This document shows positions 1-12,134 of a DNA stretch of 64,000 bases, piece by piece. This DNA is from Diphasiastrum complanatum. Lineage: Eukaryota; Streptophyta; Lycopodiopsida; Lycopodiales; Lycopodiaceae. The notes under the pieces are model-generated. The model made no database searches. It saw nothing but the letters and a program-made list of their open reading frames with translations, and was not told where the DNA came from. Numbering within the stretch: the first letter of the stretch is position 1; each line of letters begins with the position of its first letter. The stretch lies in the NCBI GenBank assembly GCA_029204225.1, contig CM055093.1, positions 20,909,701-20,973,700 on the forward strand, written 5' to 3'. Position numbers and translations under genes: made by a program.

Positions 1-21
1 ATGATGATGATTGGACAGCCG

Positions 22-108
22 CTGTCCAGCGATGGACAGTTGGCTCAAAAACCTCATTTTTGATTGAATAAACTTTGGCTTTCTTGCTTCCTGTCCAGCG
101 ATGGACTG
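22..108. repeat. Short palindromic repeats, two copies
   Basis: An 18-bp inverted repeat made of CTGTCCA, a four-base centre GCGA and TGGACAG lies at 22-39. It recurs with one changed base at 91-108, and a further GGACAG...CTGTCC pair overlaps the first copy at 13-27. Each copy could form a short hairpin. The rest of 1-607 shows no convincing coding sequence. The function is unknown; it may be the edge of a repeat family cut by the window boundary. Confidence 0.35.
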
Positions 109-607
109 TAGGAGGCTTTTTATCTTTTCTGCAATATCATAACAAGTTTGCTTACAACGACATAGATTGTATCACTGCCTATGGACAGCGACCTACCATT
201 TTCATAACAGATTATAAATTCTCTTCCACTAAACCAATTTGTCTTCTCAAATGCTATTCACATCTCGTAGTGAAATAGTAGCATTTGTGCACTAAATAAT
301 CATCTACTTTTTGTGACTATGTAGCATCAATTGTTACTACGGCCGACCACTTCATTCGTTTAGGTTCGATTTCGAATGCTACATTGTAAAGTCTCTACAC
401 AGGTATGTCATTTGATAAACCCTGCTATACTAGTTTAACTTTGGTACTTTTGAACGTTTTTTGGCAAAAGAGTATGCTTATGCAAAATGTGATTCATAAG
501 GAAGGATACTAGATAAAGACTCTATACTAAGTCTCTACGAAAAATCTTTCGTAGATTAGATCATCATGTTCAAATATATTGAAATTTCGAATAATTTGAA
601 CCACAAA

Positions 608-1000
608 CTAGAAACTGTGATATAATGGATCTTTGATTGTTTGTCCCATCTCATAGCTTGGATAATTTCCAGCTTGTATAATACAAGTTTCATCACATTT
701 CGTTGTGCACTCTATACTGAATGTGAAACATTCATATAGATCAGTTGTATCCTTGTCTGTTAATCCCATTTCACAAGATGTTTCAGACAAGTTTTCTAGT
801 TGAATGTGATGTGATAATTCTGGTGATCTCAAGGAAGATAGGGTCCTTGAGTGATTTGTCCCATTGACAACTTCTTTGTCTGAATTGGCCCTTGTACTGC
901 TCAATTGAAGATCAATATTGAAAACAAAAATATTGTTCTCATAATCCTCCACATCCTGTTTGTTGTTCTCAGCTGATTTTCGATGTCCTTGCATTGACAT
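608..1000 (-). CDS. Possible exon of an unrecognised protein
   Basis: This is an open minus-strand frame of about 130 residues that starts at an ATG near 1000 and ends with a stop at 608. It is Ser/Thr- and acid-rich, with a Cys-containing C-terminal part. A short internal echo (EMGLTDKD, later EMGQTIKD) is visible. The composition resembles disordered plant protein sequence more than random intergenic DNA. I recognise no domain. With the pieces at 1083-1310 and 2943-3502 on the same strand it may be the 3' end of one spliced gene, but no clean acceptor precedes it. It could also be chance. Confidence 0.25.
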   Translation of the reverse strand: MSMQGHRKSAENNKQDVEDYENNIFVFNIDLQLSSTRANSDKEVVNGTNHSRTLSSLRSPELSHHIQLENLSETSCEMGLTDKDTTDLYECFTFSIECTTKCDETCIIQAGNYPSYEMGQTIKDPLYHSF

Positions 1001-1082
1001 TGTATTTGCAATTGGAATTTTTTGGGTCGATTCAAATTAAGAATTACATTTATGTTGCCGATCTTGTGTACATTCTATAGCA

Positions 1083-1310
1083 CTACATATGTTGATTGTC
1101 CATTTCCCGTGAATTCAATGGAGAATCAAGAGTTGTTGATGAAGTTGGCTGATCCATCTGTTGAATAGGCTTTTCCATCATTTGTAACTGCTTTTCCTCG
1201 TCAAATTGCACTTCTGGTTCATCCTCTGATGATCTTGATGAAGAATCATCATATTCACTTGAATTCGTTTCTTGCATTGGATTCTTAACGAAGTCCAAGT
1301 TTTGTATGAA
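1083..1310 (-). CDS. Possible acidic exon, unrecognised protein
   Basis: This minus-strand open frame of about 76 residues is very acidic and Ser-rich. It has runs such as YDDSSSRSSEDEPE followed by Gln/Met-rich sequence, and ends at a stop at 1083. Such composition is typical of disordered tails of plant nuclear proteins. No ATG gives a convincing start; the frame is open back to about 1316, so an exon with an upstream acceptor is more likely than an independent gene. No domain is recognised. Grouping it with 2943-3502 and 608-1000 is an inference from strand and spacing only. Confidence 0.25.
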   Translation of the reverse strand, partial: FIQNLDFVKNPMQETNSSEYDDSSSRSSEDEPEVQFDEEKQLQMMEKPIQQMDQPTSSTTLDSPLNSREMDNQHM

Positions 1311-1319
1311 CCACAAACA

Positions 1320-2936
1320 TCACGGACACGGTACTGTTACATATATGATGGGTAACAGATACTCAAGAAATGATTCTTCCCCCATATTTAACTTACGATG
1401 CGGTTTTGTATTTCAAATAGATAGACAGTCAAGCTGGAACTTTTACCACTAGGTTTTCTAATCTTTATAATGCAATTGAATGTCTATGACAAACCATACT
1501 TTCTCACTATTCTTAAGTAGTGCATCCCTATATCCAGAATCAGGTTTTTTCAACATAACGTTCTTAGACAACATGGATATGCGTTAGATACGAAGTTTTT
1601 ATACAAGGGTTAGAATGGCACGGATCTGCCCTAATACCTGGTAAAAATTCTGAAAGTCCTTGATAAGCAATAAACCAAACCTATTCGTAACGAAGTCTTA
1701 TATAGTATGGATATGCTCAGGACTAAACACAACGATCCAAAACCAGTTTCTGCATAAGCAAATGGGTATAAGGATTAGCATGGCACGGACATGCCCATTA
1801 TACCTACGTATTGGCTTCTTCATTGATTGTGTTATTTGGGGCTTTACTGTCTACACTATAGTCCCTAAATTCATATTCAATGAATTTGGGCCCCATCTTA
1901 CAATTTAGTCAGACAATGTTCTTGAGAGTTACAACATGACCAGGTCCACATTAATGCTTTCCATGACTGCGCTTCTTCAAAAAAGAACTTGGAAGGCAAG
2001 TTTCTCTTGTAGAAGGGTAAGCAAGATAAAGAATTCTTCGATAGAAAATTATAACTACTGATAGTTTGATGCTCCATTGTTCTGTTTTGTATGCACTTGT
2101 AAATATGTCAGGACTCAGAACTTTGGCATTCGTACTTTCACTTGCTTTCATCCATGAGTTATCATCATTCACTTGTATGATTAGCTTCAAGATTATGTTC
2201 ATAGCATTAAAGGGCCCCATGTCTACAAGCTTGATTTGTATTCAAGAAGTTTCTACTATGCACAGTAGAGGGTCTCCATAAGCTGACAAATTACCTTCTT
2301 CCATCTCTCACAAGATCTTAGGTACAAAATGGGACAGCTTCAAGTCTCTCCTTACAAGCTGCAAATGGAAAAATGCATGCCAGGTGCTAGTGAGAATATG
2401 TGGAGTAGACACGAGTAATCGTTGCGTTTAACAGGATCCTCATTTACATATTGATTTTCCTATATGATCCACATTAGAGATCACTAGCTTTGTTCTTCCA
2501 CACAGAAGATATTCGGCAGCATACTAAGCTTGAGCAAAGATCCAGATGATAGCAAGGATTCTAGATTCTAGATTTTCAAAATTTGTCCAGTTTTGCAGGT
2601 TACTAACAATTGTTATTCTGGCTTCTTGTTTCAAACCAATTCAGGCATATTATGCTTGGACATTATATCACCTCCCCGTCCTGCTCCCCCACCGCCCCTT
2701 TTCTGGCTCTCTCGCCTAAATTCTCTACCCTGCAGCCTGCCCTGCTGGCTCTCCCAACCAGTATCCTCAGGTTTCCCTAGCTTCTTCGGACTGTAGCAAC
2801 CACTGAAGTCTTAAAAAAAACTCTAGCCATCCAGGCAATAAGACAGCTTTTTCCTTCAGAAGGAAAAAGCTGCATGGTATCACAAGTTCTATTGCAAAGC
2901 AATCCAGCGCACACTCATAACACAATGGAAGAAATA
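1320..2936. other. No gene seen; possible intron
   Basis: Between the exon-like pieces at 1083-1310 and 2943-3502 there is AT-rich sequence without a convincing open frame. It holds a pyrimidine/C-rich stretch at about 2670-2760 and short A-runs. If the flanking pieces are exons of one minus-strand gene, this would be an intron of about 1.6 kb. Confidence 0.25.
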
Positions 2937-2942
2937 ACTTAC

Positions 2943-3502
2943 ATCGTCCTCGGTCTTAGTGCACGAGGATTGGACTGGTACTTGAAGGTTGGATTTTTGC
3001 TTTTCTAGAACTTTATCGGCAGCAATATTTATACACTCAATCTCACTGGATCCCAATGATCTCACATCATTCTGAGAATCTATACCTTTGAACTTTGCCA
3101 TTGTTGTCATGGTTTCCAGTTCTCCATTTGCTCGAAAAGGAACAGCCTCATGATGTGTGGTGAATGCTACCTCACAAGGTTGTATCAGTTGCATGCGAGA
3201 TGGTTCAAAATGAGCAACAGCAGAGATCATTATATCAGCAGTTTTATTTATCACATTATTTACTTTATTACACACAGTTGCAGTAGACGCCACCTCTCTT
3301 ACTGGCATTGAGTATTTGATGGATGTGCACACATTCGTATCTATTCCTTCCAAAGAAGGCAACTCACTGAAGCAGCAAAATATGTTATCTGGCAGATTCT
3401 GAGATATGCTGATCATGCCATTGTTAACGAATCCTTCTCTGTCATCCAGTAAAATAGCAGAAATCCTGAGCTTGGGAGCAGAAGCAGCACGAGAAGCGTA
3501 GA
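2943..3502 (-). CDS. Probable internal exon of an unrecognised gene
   Basis: This minus-strand exon candidate of 560 nt has good splice signals at both ends. A CAG acceptor lies just before 3502 and a consensus GTAAGT donor lies at 2942-2937. Inside, the frame is open for about 186 residues and looks like real protein, for example the segment ISAILLDDREGFVNNG near the start followed by a mixed, Cys-containing stretch. An in-frame stop just upstream of the acceptor supports starting the exon there. I do not recognise the family. No preceding exon was found between 3503 and 3940, and the downstream exons are uncertain. Confidence 0.4.
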
Positions 3503-3940
3503 CTGATCAGAAGTAGCTGCACACGAAGATGCAACCATTATTCACCGCCGAATGTCAAGTAAATTGTAGAAAGCTTTCCTTCTTCTAGAATGAAGCACCC
3601 ATCATCTCCTAGATGGCTGAATTTAATCGCATCAAGGACATGTGGTTAGATCCTTCCCTGCATATCTCGATATTTTAATTAGTGGATCCCTTTGTATAGC
3701 TGTACTATCCATAATATGCATCACCTTCTCTTTGCACTTATTCTCTCCAATGCTCACACTCCAAACAACAAACGAAGATCTGCATCCAACATCAGATCAA
3801 TGATTCTTGGAAATGATGTCAACAAGGTTATTATAATCTATATACACATCACGACAGTAACAAATTTCATGGCAAGTGCACATTTTACTCTGCAAGTTCA
3901 TCATCTTCTATAATGCTCTGACAATTGAAAGCCTAGAAAC

Positions 3941-3941
<1 letters not shown>

Positions 3942-4021
<80 letters not shown>
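3942..4021. repeat. (CT)n microsatellite
   Basis: An uninterrupted CT dinucleotide run of about 80 bp. It lies just beyond the minus-strand gypsy RT fragment at 4180-4380. Apparent Ser-Leu open frames across it are artefacts of the repeat. Confidence 0.95.
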
Positions 4022-4026
<5 letters not shown>

Positions 4027-4179
4027 CATTCAATCTGCAGGATGAATCTTTCTTGATTTCCATGTGTAACCAGCATTGAGGATATACACAAATATTTTAA
4101 AAAAAGGTGGAATCTCATTAATGAGATTAGGTCCCTGCTTGATAGCAGATTGGACATGGCCACATATTGTGCGGTTCGA

Positions 4180-4380
4180 AGCAGTACTGGAAGAGCTGAA
4201 GAAACAGATTGCAGCCGATGATAATGACTTGTTGAATCCAATCCGCCAAAATAATTAGCACCCATTAGCGTATCAAAGATATCATCAATTCTTGGATAGG
4301 AAAGCAACTCTTTATAGTGCTTTTATTGAACGCTCTGTAATCAGCATGCAATCGAAAGAACCCATCTTGGGGGGGGTGGT
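4180..4380 (-). pseudogene. Ty3/gypsy reverse transcriptase fragment
   Basis: The minus-strand translation contains the classic gypsy RT finger/palm segment. A DYRAFNKSTIK-like motif (about 4310-4370) is followed, in a shifted frame, by YPRIDDIFDTL and an ANYFGGLDS segment matching the usual 'AKYFSKIDL..GYHQI' box. The two parts are in different frames, so at least one indel separates them. Nothing of the remaining RT, RNase H or integrase is seen nearby. This is a short relic of a gypsy element, not a gene. Confidence 0.7.
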
Positions 4381-5597
4381 GTTTTAAAGCAACAACCCTT
4401 ACCATAGTGAAAGATTGCAAAAAGCGTAATCTTAATCTTAATAGTTACCGAAATTGGTCAGAACCATGCCATGAACAAAAATAATAATGGTAGACCTATT
4501 CGGCTGTTAAAATTGATATTCACATTGTTCCCTTAATGTTGTTGTCTAGGATTATTGGGCCATGCCTGCTTGCTGATACTAGGGCCCTTTACCTATATTT
4601 TGTAAAGTCAAGCTAGACTTTAGTTAGACTCAAGTTCGAGCTTCTAGTGCTTGATCTGGAGCACAAGTTTTGTTAGAGATAGGTATTGGGTACTTTTACC
4701 AGATTTAGAGACATCAATTAGATAATTGCTTTAAAGCTGCTTTTTCACTATTAGCAAGTCTATAAGTATGTAACGGTGGCAGCTTTGTGAGGAGATCCGG
4801 TGCTGCAAGGAGAAGAGCTGCTACTACATAGCACGCAATCCAACCTATGCTTAGCAAGGTTCACTGTAGGCTCAAAAGGTTCGTACCTACAAAGGTCATA
4901 ACCAACAAAGGAGGTCAAAAGGTCAGATCATAGATTTGGAGAAGAACCATCGAAGATTCAAAGTTTGTCAAGATATTTGAAGTTTGAAATTTCAGGTTCA
5001 AGAAGAATCGGCAAGCAATTGTAAGCTTGATGGTGGTTTATCTTTTACAAAGAAGAACCGGCAAAGATGTTTAAAGAACCATCAAACTTTCAGGAAAAGC
5101 TTTTTAAAGAGATATGACGGTGACGAATTAGGGTATTTTAACCCTAAAAGCTAGGTGGCACAAAAGTTTGACCTAGTCAAACTTGGTCAAAGGTCAAGTT
5201 ATCTACAAAGGATACATCAAGTGTAGGGCAATAACAAGTTTAAGGAAATCAACTTGTGAAGGAAATGAATTTTGTTAGGGCACTTGATTCTTATTGCAAC
5301 AATACAATCCTATTAGGGTTTGAACAAGTAATTAGCCCCTAGAGAGACCTACAAGTTAGGGCACCAGCATGAAGTGAATTTGATATTGAGGGCAATATTT
5401 TTTGGTCAAGGAATTTTACGCTACTCGGATTTCCAACATGCCTCTATAGCTTTACTCATAACCTGACTTGCAAATCAAGCTACCCACCAATTGACGATAT
5501 GTTGGTGTCTCTAGACTCTCTCGCTACATGGGCTTCCTGTAAGATCTTCTAGCACCTTCCCTGCTACATTCACCTTCCTCCATCATCCCTCCATCTT
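4381..5597. other. Intergenic/repeat-derived, no gene seen
   Basis: No open frame or family resemblance was found. Short phrases such as GAAGAACC and CAAAGTTTG recur with variation between 4870 and 5110, and AAACTTGGTCAAAGGTCAAG-like sequence lies at 5170-5210. This suggests degraded repeat DNA. The copia A relic ends at its left edge, so the missing RT and RNase H part of that element would be expected here, but I do not see it. Confidence 0.4.
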
Positions 5598-7815
5598 TCA
5601 CTGTTTGCCAATACCACCTTGGTAAGCTCTTGGGAGGGGGAGGGGGAGGGGGAGGGGGAGGTGAAGCTGATGGTGTCCATGAATCCTAAGGTGTCTCTCT
5701 AGCCCAATTTTTCCTTTCTGCCGTTTGTTCAAATGCATTTGCTCTTGTTGTTGGGGCTGAAAAGTCTCCTGAATGGGCTCCTTTGAGACCTGCTCACTAG
5801 AATCAATAATAGGAAGATCCTCGCTCTTACCATTGTTCTCATGCTCCTCCACCTGAGGTGCATGATTTTCATCAAATGCAACATCTCTACTCAGAACCGT
5901 ACAATATGTACGCCTTTGCTTCCTCAATATAACCCAAGAATATGCACCTGAAAGATTTTGCATCTAGCTTCTTCCTGTCATCCGTGGATATTTGTGCATA
6001 GGCAGTACATCCCAATACCCGAAGTAGTCCCACCTTTGGCTTATTGCCACTATATGCCTCTTCAGATGTAATTCCCTCCACCGCTTTCGGCGGGCTCCTA
6101 TTCAACAAGAAAACAGTAGTATACACAGCTTCAACCCAAAAAGAATTTGGCAATGCCTTAGCCTTGAGCATGTTGCGTGCACACTCAATTATGGACCTAT
6201 TCTTCCTTTCAGCAACACCATTTTGCTAAGGAGTTATCTTGACATCCAAAGTTTCTTTGGTCTCAAGTTCGAGCCTCCCCTTGGAAACCAAGAAGCATTT
6301 TGCTAAGGAGTATTTGGAGTAGCAAATTGACGCTTGATTCCACTTGAGTTACATAGGTCAATGAACTGTTTTCATATGTACTCACCACCTTTGTCAGATT
6401 TGAGTACATTTATCTTCTTGCCTGCTTGAGTTTCAACCAAAGCCTTAAAGATTTAAAAGTACTTGATTGCCTCAGATTTTTGCTTCAAAAAATAAACCCA
6501 TACCTTCGTGAGGAGTCATCAATAAAGGTCATGAAGTAGAAAGGCCCCCCTGCAAATCTAGTTTGTAGAGGTCCACACAAATCTGAGTGTACTCAAGCAC
6601 TTGCTTTGACCTGACAGCTTCAATCTTAGGAAACTTTTTTCTTTGTTGTTTCCCAAGTGCACTGCTTCATAAAAGCCATTACATAACTTGATAGAGGGCA
6701 AACCAATTACCATATCATGTTTCTTTGTGACCTGTAGGCTTTAGTAACTCAAGTGGCCATGTCTCTCGTCCCGTAACTTATCATGATCAGTACTCACAGC
6801 AACGTAGGCTTCCTGACTCGGGATACTGCAACCTATAAAGACCACCGTCCTGCGATCCTTTGGCAATAATCTTTTAATTGTGCTCATTGTTCTTTACTAA
6901 ACAAGTAGATTCATCAAACACTACTGTCATATTTTGTTTAGTACTAGCCGCAACTGAAAGCAGGTTCATGGCTATCCTTGCTACAAATAGCACATTCTTT
7001 ATTACCTTAACTTCTCTTGAAGGACACTTCACAGGAACATTGTCCTTGCCTTTGACCAGATGTGTTGTGTTGTCCCCAAGGCGCACACAATGTCCACAAG
7101 TTATTTCTTCAAAGAATTAAACCACTCGCGATGGGGGGTCACGTGTTTAAAAGCACCAAAAACGATGTACCAACCAGCACTCGTGGCTTGAGTTCCCAAT
7201 GCAGCAATAAAGAGTTCAAACTGTCCATTGTCTTCATTATTGTTGTTTGCAACCTTCTCAGCAAAAGTGACCTTCCCTTTCAAAAAGGTTCTGCCTCCTC
7301 ACTTCATCATGCATGAGTAGGCCACATCATGAAATGAGGGAAGTCTCTCCCTTAATGAGAGACTCATGACATAGCCCTGATAAGCATTTGAAAAGCTATA
7401 AAAACTACGTCACTATCACGAATGCACTCTCCAACTGCAGCAAGTTGATCTTTACAATCCTTCATCTTCGTAATGTGATCTGCAATTGAATCACTGGAGT
7501 CCATCCTGATTGTATGTAGTTTATTTTGCAGATAGAGGACCCTAGCCATATTGACGGTCTCATACATGGACCTCAATGTCTCCCAAGCCTCTCGAGGTCC
7601 TGTGGCATCCCTTTGATAATCCGATGTGCCTTTGATCGTCTCTTGATATAGTCCTTCAAGTCATCTTCACAACCTGGAATAGGCTCTGAACCTATGACTA
7701 TACCCCAACATTCTCTATCCATGAGCATGGTCTGCATCTTTAACTTGCACACCATGTAATTGGTTCCATGCAATCTGCTTGACTCAATGAGTAGACTCTC
7801 ACTTAGGCTAGCCAT
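5598..7815 (-). pseudogene. Copia A gag-protease-integrase relic
   Basis: Reading the minus strand, the gag N-terminus begins at an ATG at 7815 with a typical copia start (MASLSESLLIESSRLHG), then UBN2-type gag sequence to about 7364. The protease region (7101-7283) keeps the flanking context (GWYI...FKHVTPHREWF), but the catalytic DSGA box reads VFGA, so it lacks the active Asp. The gag-pre-integrase segment lies at 6874-7086. The integrase C-terminal segment at 5887-6171 shows LNRSPPKAVEG and FLGY boxes. The last open piece (5598-5963) ends in a Pro-Leu repeat encoded by a GGGGGA hexamer run at about 5632-5661. Multiple stops and frameshifts make it non-functional. Confidence 0.75.
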
Positions 7816-8260
7816 GATTTATTCTTCAATTGAACAGAAGAAATTCCAAAAGAACACTCAAAAATTGAGATGCTTTAGGAAACTGGAGTTCCACCCAAAC
7901 TAGGGTATTATGCCACTTGACTAATACCCAACAGCTTCTGCTTTTGTCTTTGCCAGACAGTATGACCTTGCTATGCCTTGCACAAGATCCACTCAACACC
8001 CTGATTATATCTCCCTACAAAAAGTGCGCCCTACTTCTCCACAGGCTGCTCTCTTCAACTTTTTGGAAAATTTGTCAGAATCCAAAAAGTTTGATGTGGT
8101 TGTGCTCCTCCTATCACCAGTAGTCCAGCTATGCTTCCTGTTCTGAAAACAGATTGTCCAACAAAAACTTCTCCCACTTTGTAGTTAAGCTCCTCAATCA
8201 GAAATCTAAAAATTGCTCTAGAGATTTCCAAACTTTCACAAATCACAGGCTAAACAACTT

Positions 8261-8272
8261 GCTCTGATACCA
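8261..8272 (-). other. Copia A primer-binding site
   Basis: On the minus strand this reads TGGTATCAGAGC, the standard copia primer-binding site complementary to the 3' end of plant initiator Met tRNA. It fixes the 3' end of the 5' LTR at 8273. Confidence 0.85.
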
Positions 8273-9130
8273 TGATGAACTTTTAGGTCTATCTATGAAG
8301 TGTCTTAACACATAGCACGAAAGCTTGACAGAAATCAGCTATGGAAGCACGTAAAACCGTGGAAAACTTAAGCACCTCAAGAAAGCAAAAGTAGGAAACT
8401 CAAATGCTTGATTAGAGAGAGAATTAGAACTAGAATTATTATTATTAATGTCTTTTGGTACCCAAAGGTACATAAGACAAAAGAGAGTACAAAAGGTGAG
8501 GATCATTGTCCGCATACGGACTTATTTACTAGTAGAAAAGAGAAGAAGACAAGAAACTAGCATATCTATCTCGCTATCTCTAAGAAGAAGAAATATCCAA
8601 GCTTGACCACCAGCTTGCGAGGGTACAATGCAAGAGCTTAACCACCTGCTCTGCGGAGGAGACTAGCTACGAGTAAGCTGAAATAATGAGTGATAGTAGT
8701 AGTGGAGCGTGTTGTAGACTGGTGAAAAGCCCGTGAAGATCTATGATCCTGGATCTAGCAGAAATATGTGAGACTCTCTGTGTCTTCGATCTCCGAGTGG
8801 GGACTTCAAAATCCAAAACAGAAATATCCTCTCTGTCTCGCTTCTGGAAAAACTGGGTAATATGAGCCTGGTTGTAATCCATATCTGTGGTAGGTAGAAG
8901 TGAAGCCGTAGAGTATACATCTCTCTCAATAGAAGACCTACACATCTGGAGCCCACATGGCATGCCAACTTGTTCCCTTGGACCCAACTTGCACAAATTT
9001 ACAAAGAGGGGTGCAAAAAAATTACAAACAAGTTGCCCCCATGATAAACTTACAACATAATAAATATGTGCATGCAGGTGCGTAGCCATTATATTTCAAC
9101 ATCTTTGTTCTCTACTTTTGCTTATCATCA
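8273..9130 (-). repeat. Copia A 5' LTR (candidate)
   Basis: The LTR directly abuts the primer-binding site, so its inner edge (8273) is firm. The outer edge is inferred from terminal symmetry: TGATGA at 8273 and TCATCA at 9125-9130. This gives about 858 bp. No second LTR copy is present to confirm the outer boundary. Apparent minus-strand open frames inside (8667-9089) are treated as non-coding. Confidence 0.5.
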
Positions 9131-9333
9131 TGGATGATTTTGGAGTAGGGAGGATTTGGAAAAAGATTCAAGATAATTGTTTTATGATGGAGGTGTTTGA
9201 ATCAACTAATCAACAAGAACATGGACATACATCAGCTGGAAAGTTTGCATATGTAGTTGATATAATCTCATGACACATTCTTGATGAATGTGTCATAAGC
9301 AGTGATAAAACAAGTGTCATGTTGACAGTGCTT

Positions 9334-11720
9334 TCAAGTTGGAAAGTTGTATTGAGGCAATTGACTAGCCAACCTTGACTTATGTTTATCTATAGAACCA
9401 TCTGATTTATACTTAGTTCTATAGACCCATTTGTTGTCGATCCTGATCTTCATGACGTTTTTCAAGTCTAGCAGATCTCCTGGTTCCCTGTGTATAGGAC
9501 TCTCCCTGTTCCAAAATGACATTGTCCTTGACTATCTTCTAGTATCTAATGTAGGATGCTTCCTGCCTGATGAAGTAGGAGGTAAATAAGTATCCCATAA
9601 ACTTGATCTCTCCTTCCTTTTTCCTTTCTCAACCAAGGTCACTTTAGATACTTGGATTGGTGTAGGCGATACATATGTCGATTCAAGCTCCTGTAATGAC
9701 TCGTCACACAAATAGGAATTCCTCCATCTTGCTTCCTATCATGAGGTATCTTTGTATCTTTATTGATTCCATCCTCATCAAGGATCACATCCCTACTTAT
9801 CACCCTCCAATAATACAACATGCATCCCTTCTCTTAACTATCATATCCAAGGAATAAACATTTGGTCGCCTTAGTATCCAATTTGCTCCTCGAATTCGTA
9901 GGTATGTGAGCATAAGCAAAACTTCCAAAAACGCTCAAATGATTCACATCAGGTTTCCGTCCCGTGTAGGCTTCCTCTAGAGTCCGATTCTTTACAACCT
10001 TTGTAGATAAATCTTTGTCTTAACTGCTTCACCTCAAAACATATTTAAGAAATTCTTACTTCACCTCAAAACATATTTGGAAAATTCTTACTTTTCAGCA
10101 TACTCCTCGCGATTTCCACAATAGACCGATTCTTCCTCTCCGCAACTCCATTTTGTTGAGGCATGTCCGTGCTTGCAAATTGTCTCTTTATACCATGATC
10201 CTTGCAAAAAACCTGAAATTCCGTAGAAAGATACTCTCCCCCTTATCTTAACTTGTCTATTTGTTTCTATCTCCACCTGTGTCTTAAACCATGTGAAATA
10301 CTTGAATGCTTCGGCCTTATTCTTGAGAAGATAGATCCACGTCTTTCTAGAATAGTCATCAACAAACACCATAAAGTAACTTGCTCCCCCATAAGACTGA
10401 GTTCTCATAGGACCACACAAATCCGTATGAACAAGTTCTAGAACATTTCTCGCCCTGAATGTACTAGACGGAAATTTCTTCATATGATGTTTTCCTAAAA
10501 CACGGCCTTCACAAACCTTGTGATTAGAAACAACTTGAGGTAAACCTGTAACCATATTGCATTTCCTCAAGGCTTGTAGACTTTTGTGATTTAGATGCCC
10601 AAACCTCTCGTGCCATAACTTACTTACTAATCCAATATCCGCAAACCCACCACCTAAGCCTGAAGTCTATACAATCGTCCTGCAAGTATGCCCTCAGCTA
10701 CTACTTCGTTATCTTTCGTTTTGATGAGACACCGCTCTTCATCAAACTGCACCACCATGTGTTGGTTTGTAATAGCTGATACTTAGAGTAAGTTCTTCTC
10801 AATTTCTCGAACATGTCCTTTATGTCTCCAATCTTTCCTAAAGGTAGTTGAATCCAACTCCCTTTATATCATATGTGTAGTTGTCTCCCAACTTCACATT
10901 TAATCCATCATCTAGTTTGAAAACTAGGCAACCACTCTCACCTAGGTGTCATATGCTTCGAAGCTCCTAAATCAATAAACCAACATTCCTCTTCCTTTGA
11001 AAAGCCACCAGAAGATGTTGATGCCAAAAACAACTCATAATCTTCAAGATCCAAGGCACTTAATTTTGTATTGAGTCCTTTTTCTTCTTCAGCAAAATTT
11101 CCATACTGCTTCTTCTTGAACTTCTTGTGCCAGCACTCTGCGTAATTACCTGATTTTCCACAAACAAAGCACTTTCCTTTTCTCACTACAATTTCTTTCC
11201 ATCTTCTAACTGATTTGACTGATTCTCCTCCAAATCCTGCTGCTTTTTCTTCTTGTTTTTCCCTTTGCCACCCTTCGTGGAACTTTGCTCTTGCTTCTTT
11301 GCTAGGAATGCCTACTCCTTGAAAACATCCCCGTTGACAATATTTTGTCGCCTCATTTTCTCCTGTATCAGTATAGCATTCAACTCATCGAAAGAAGACC
11401 TCATCTCCCATAACGATAGCATCATCACAAAATTCTAATAAGCCAAAGGTAGACTATTAAGTATAATGGATACAAACACTAAATCTAGAACACTTTCTCC
11501 AACTGCAAATTGCAATAAGTTGCCCTCTCAAATCTTTCAACCGAGTAAAGTAGTACGTTATTTATTCACCAGTAGCCATCTTCAACGTATGTAGCTTATT
11601 AGTCAAGAACAAGATTCGAGATTAATTTACAATCTTGTACAAATTCTTCATAATATCCCAAGCCACCTGGGGCTAGCAGCATCTTTGATGTGAGCTTATC
11701 AAGTGGTTCAAAATTGGGTC
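9334..11720 (-). pseudogene. Copia B: decayed Ty1/copia gag-pol
   Basis: This is a second minus-strand copia relic, distinct from copia A. Gag remains lie at about 11200-11720. A zinc-knuckle and protease segment lies at 10938-11186, where the knuckle reads CFVCGKSGNYAEC (His replaced by Asn) and the protease box reads DLGAS instead of DSGAS. The gag-pre-integrase and integrase core at 10088-10940 include LVHTDLCGPM and the FVDDYSRKTWIY box, with a frameshift after KIRGR. The integrase C-terminus is at 9639-9990. The start of RT (WVYRTKYKSDGSIDKHK) is at 9334-9522. The RT palm, RNase H and both LTRs are missing. Mutations in three catalytic or metal-binding sites show long inactivity. Confidence 0.75.
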
Positions 11721-12130
11721 CTCCGATGAAAAATCAAAGTTAAGTCCGATGATAAAAAAACTATCTTTATATTAGCTACAACAGAATTGATTATGCAAAG
11801 AGTCTAGACCAAGCACTCTACTTTACAGTCGCTCTCCAATTTGTAGTCAATTTCAATTATTTAGAATGAGATTTAAGATGAGATAGAATGGAATTCAAGA
11901 TGATATGGATATCATTTTTTATGAAACGTTGTCAACCCTAAATCTAACATTAAAAATAAACCAGTTCAAATCAAAATCATGGTTTGAATCTCAAATAATT
12001 TGAAGCATTGGGAAAGATTGCATACTATCTTGTAAGTTCTTCCAAATTTTTCCTCTGAATTAAACAATAAGACATTTAAAACTCTTCAAATTTTGACACA
12101 TGTTTTGAAGCTATTATGATCCTAAAAGTC
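11721..12130. other. AT-rich spacer, no gene seen
   Basis: No coding sequence, LTR edge or primer-binding site was recognised between the minus-strand copia B and plus-strand copia C relics. The two converge head to head, with their 5' ends facing each other across this gap. Confidence 0.4.
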
Positions 12131-12134
12131 AAAC

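Larger units (their letters stand above)
5598..9130 (-). mobile_element. Copia A: 3'-truncated Ty1/copia element
   Basis: This is a minus-strand copia-type element with a 5' LTR candidate (8273-9130), a primer-binding site (8261-8272), and broken gag, protease and integrase regions down to 5598. RT, RNase H, the polypurine tract and the 3' LTR are absent on the low-coordinate side, so the element has lost its 3' half. Stops and frameshifts interrupt every domain. Order and orientation follow the normal copia plan of gag, protease, integrase, RT. Confidence 0.75.

Noticed and set aside
8667-9089. 140-residue minus-strand open frame as a gene
   Set aside because: Lies wholly inside the copia A LTR candidate and has no recognisable domain.
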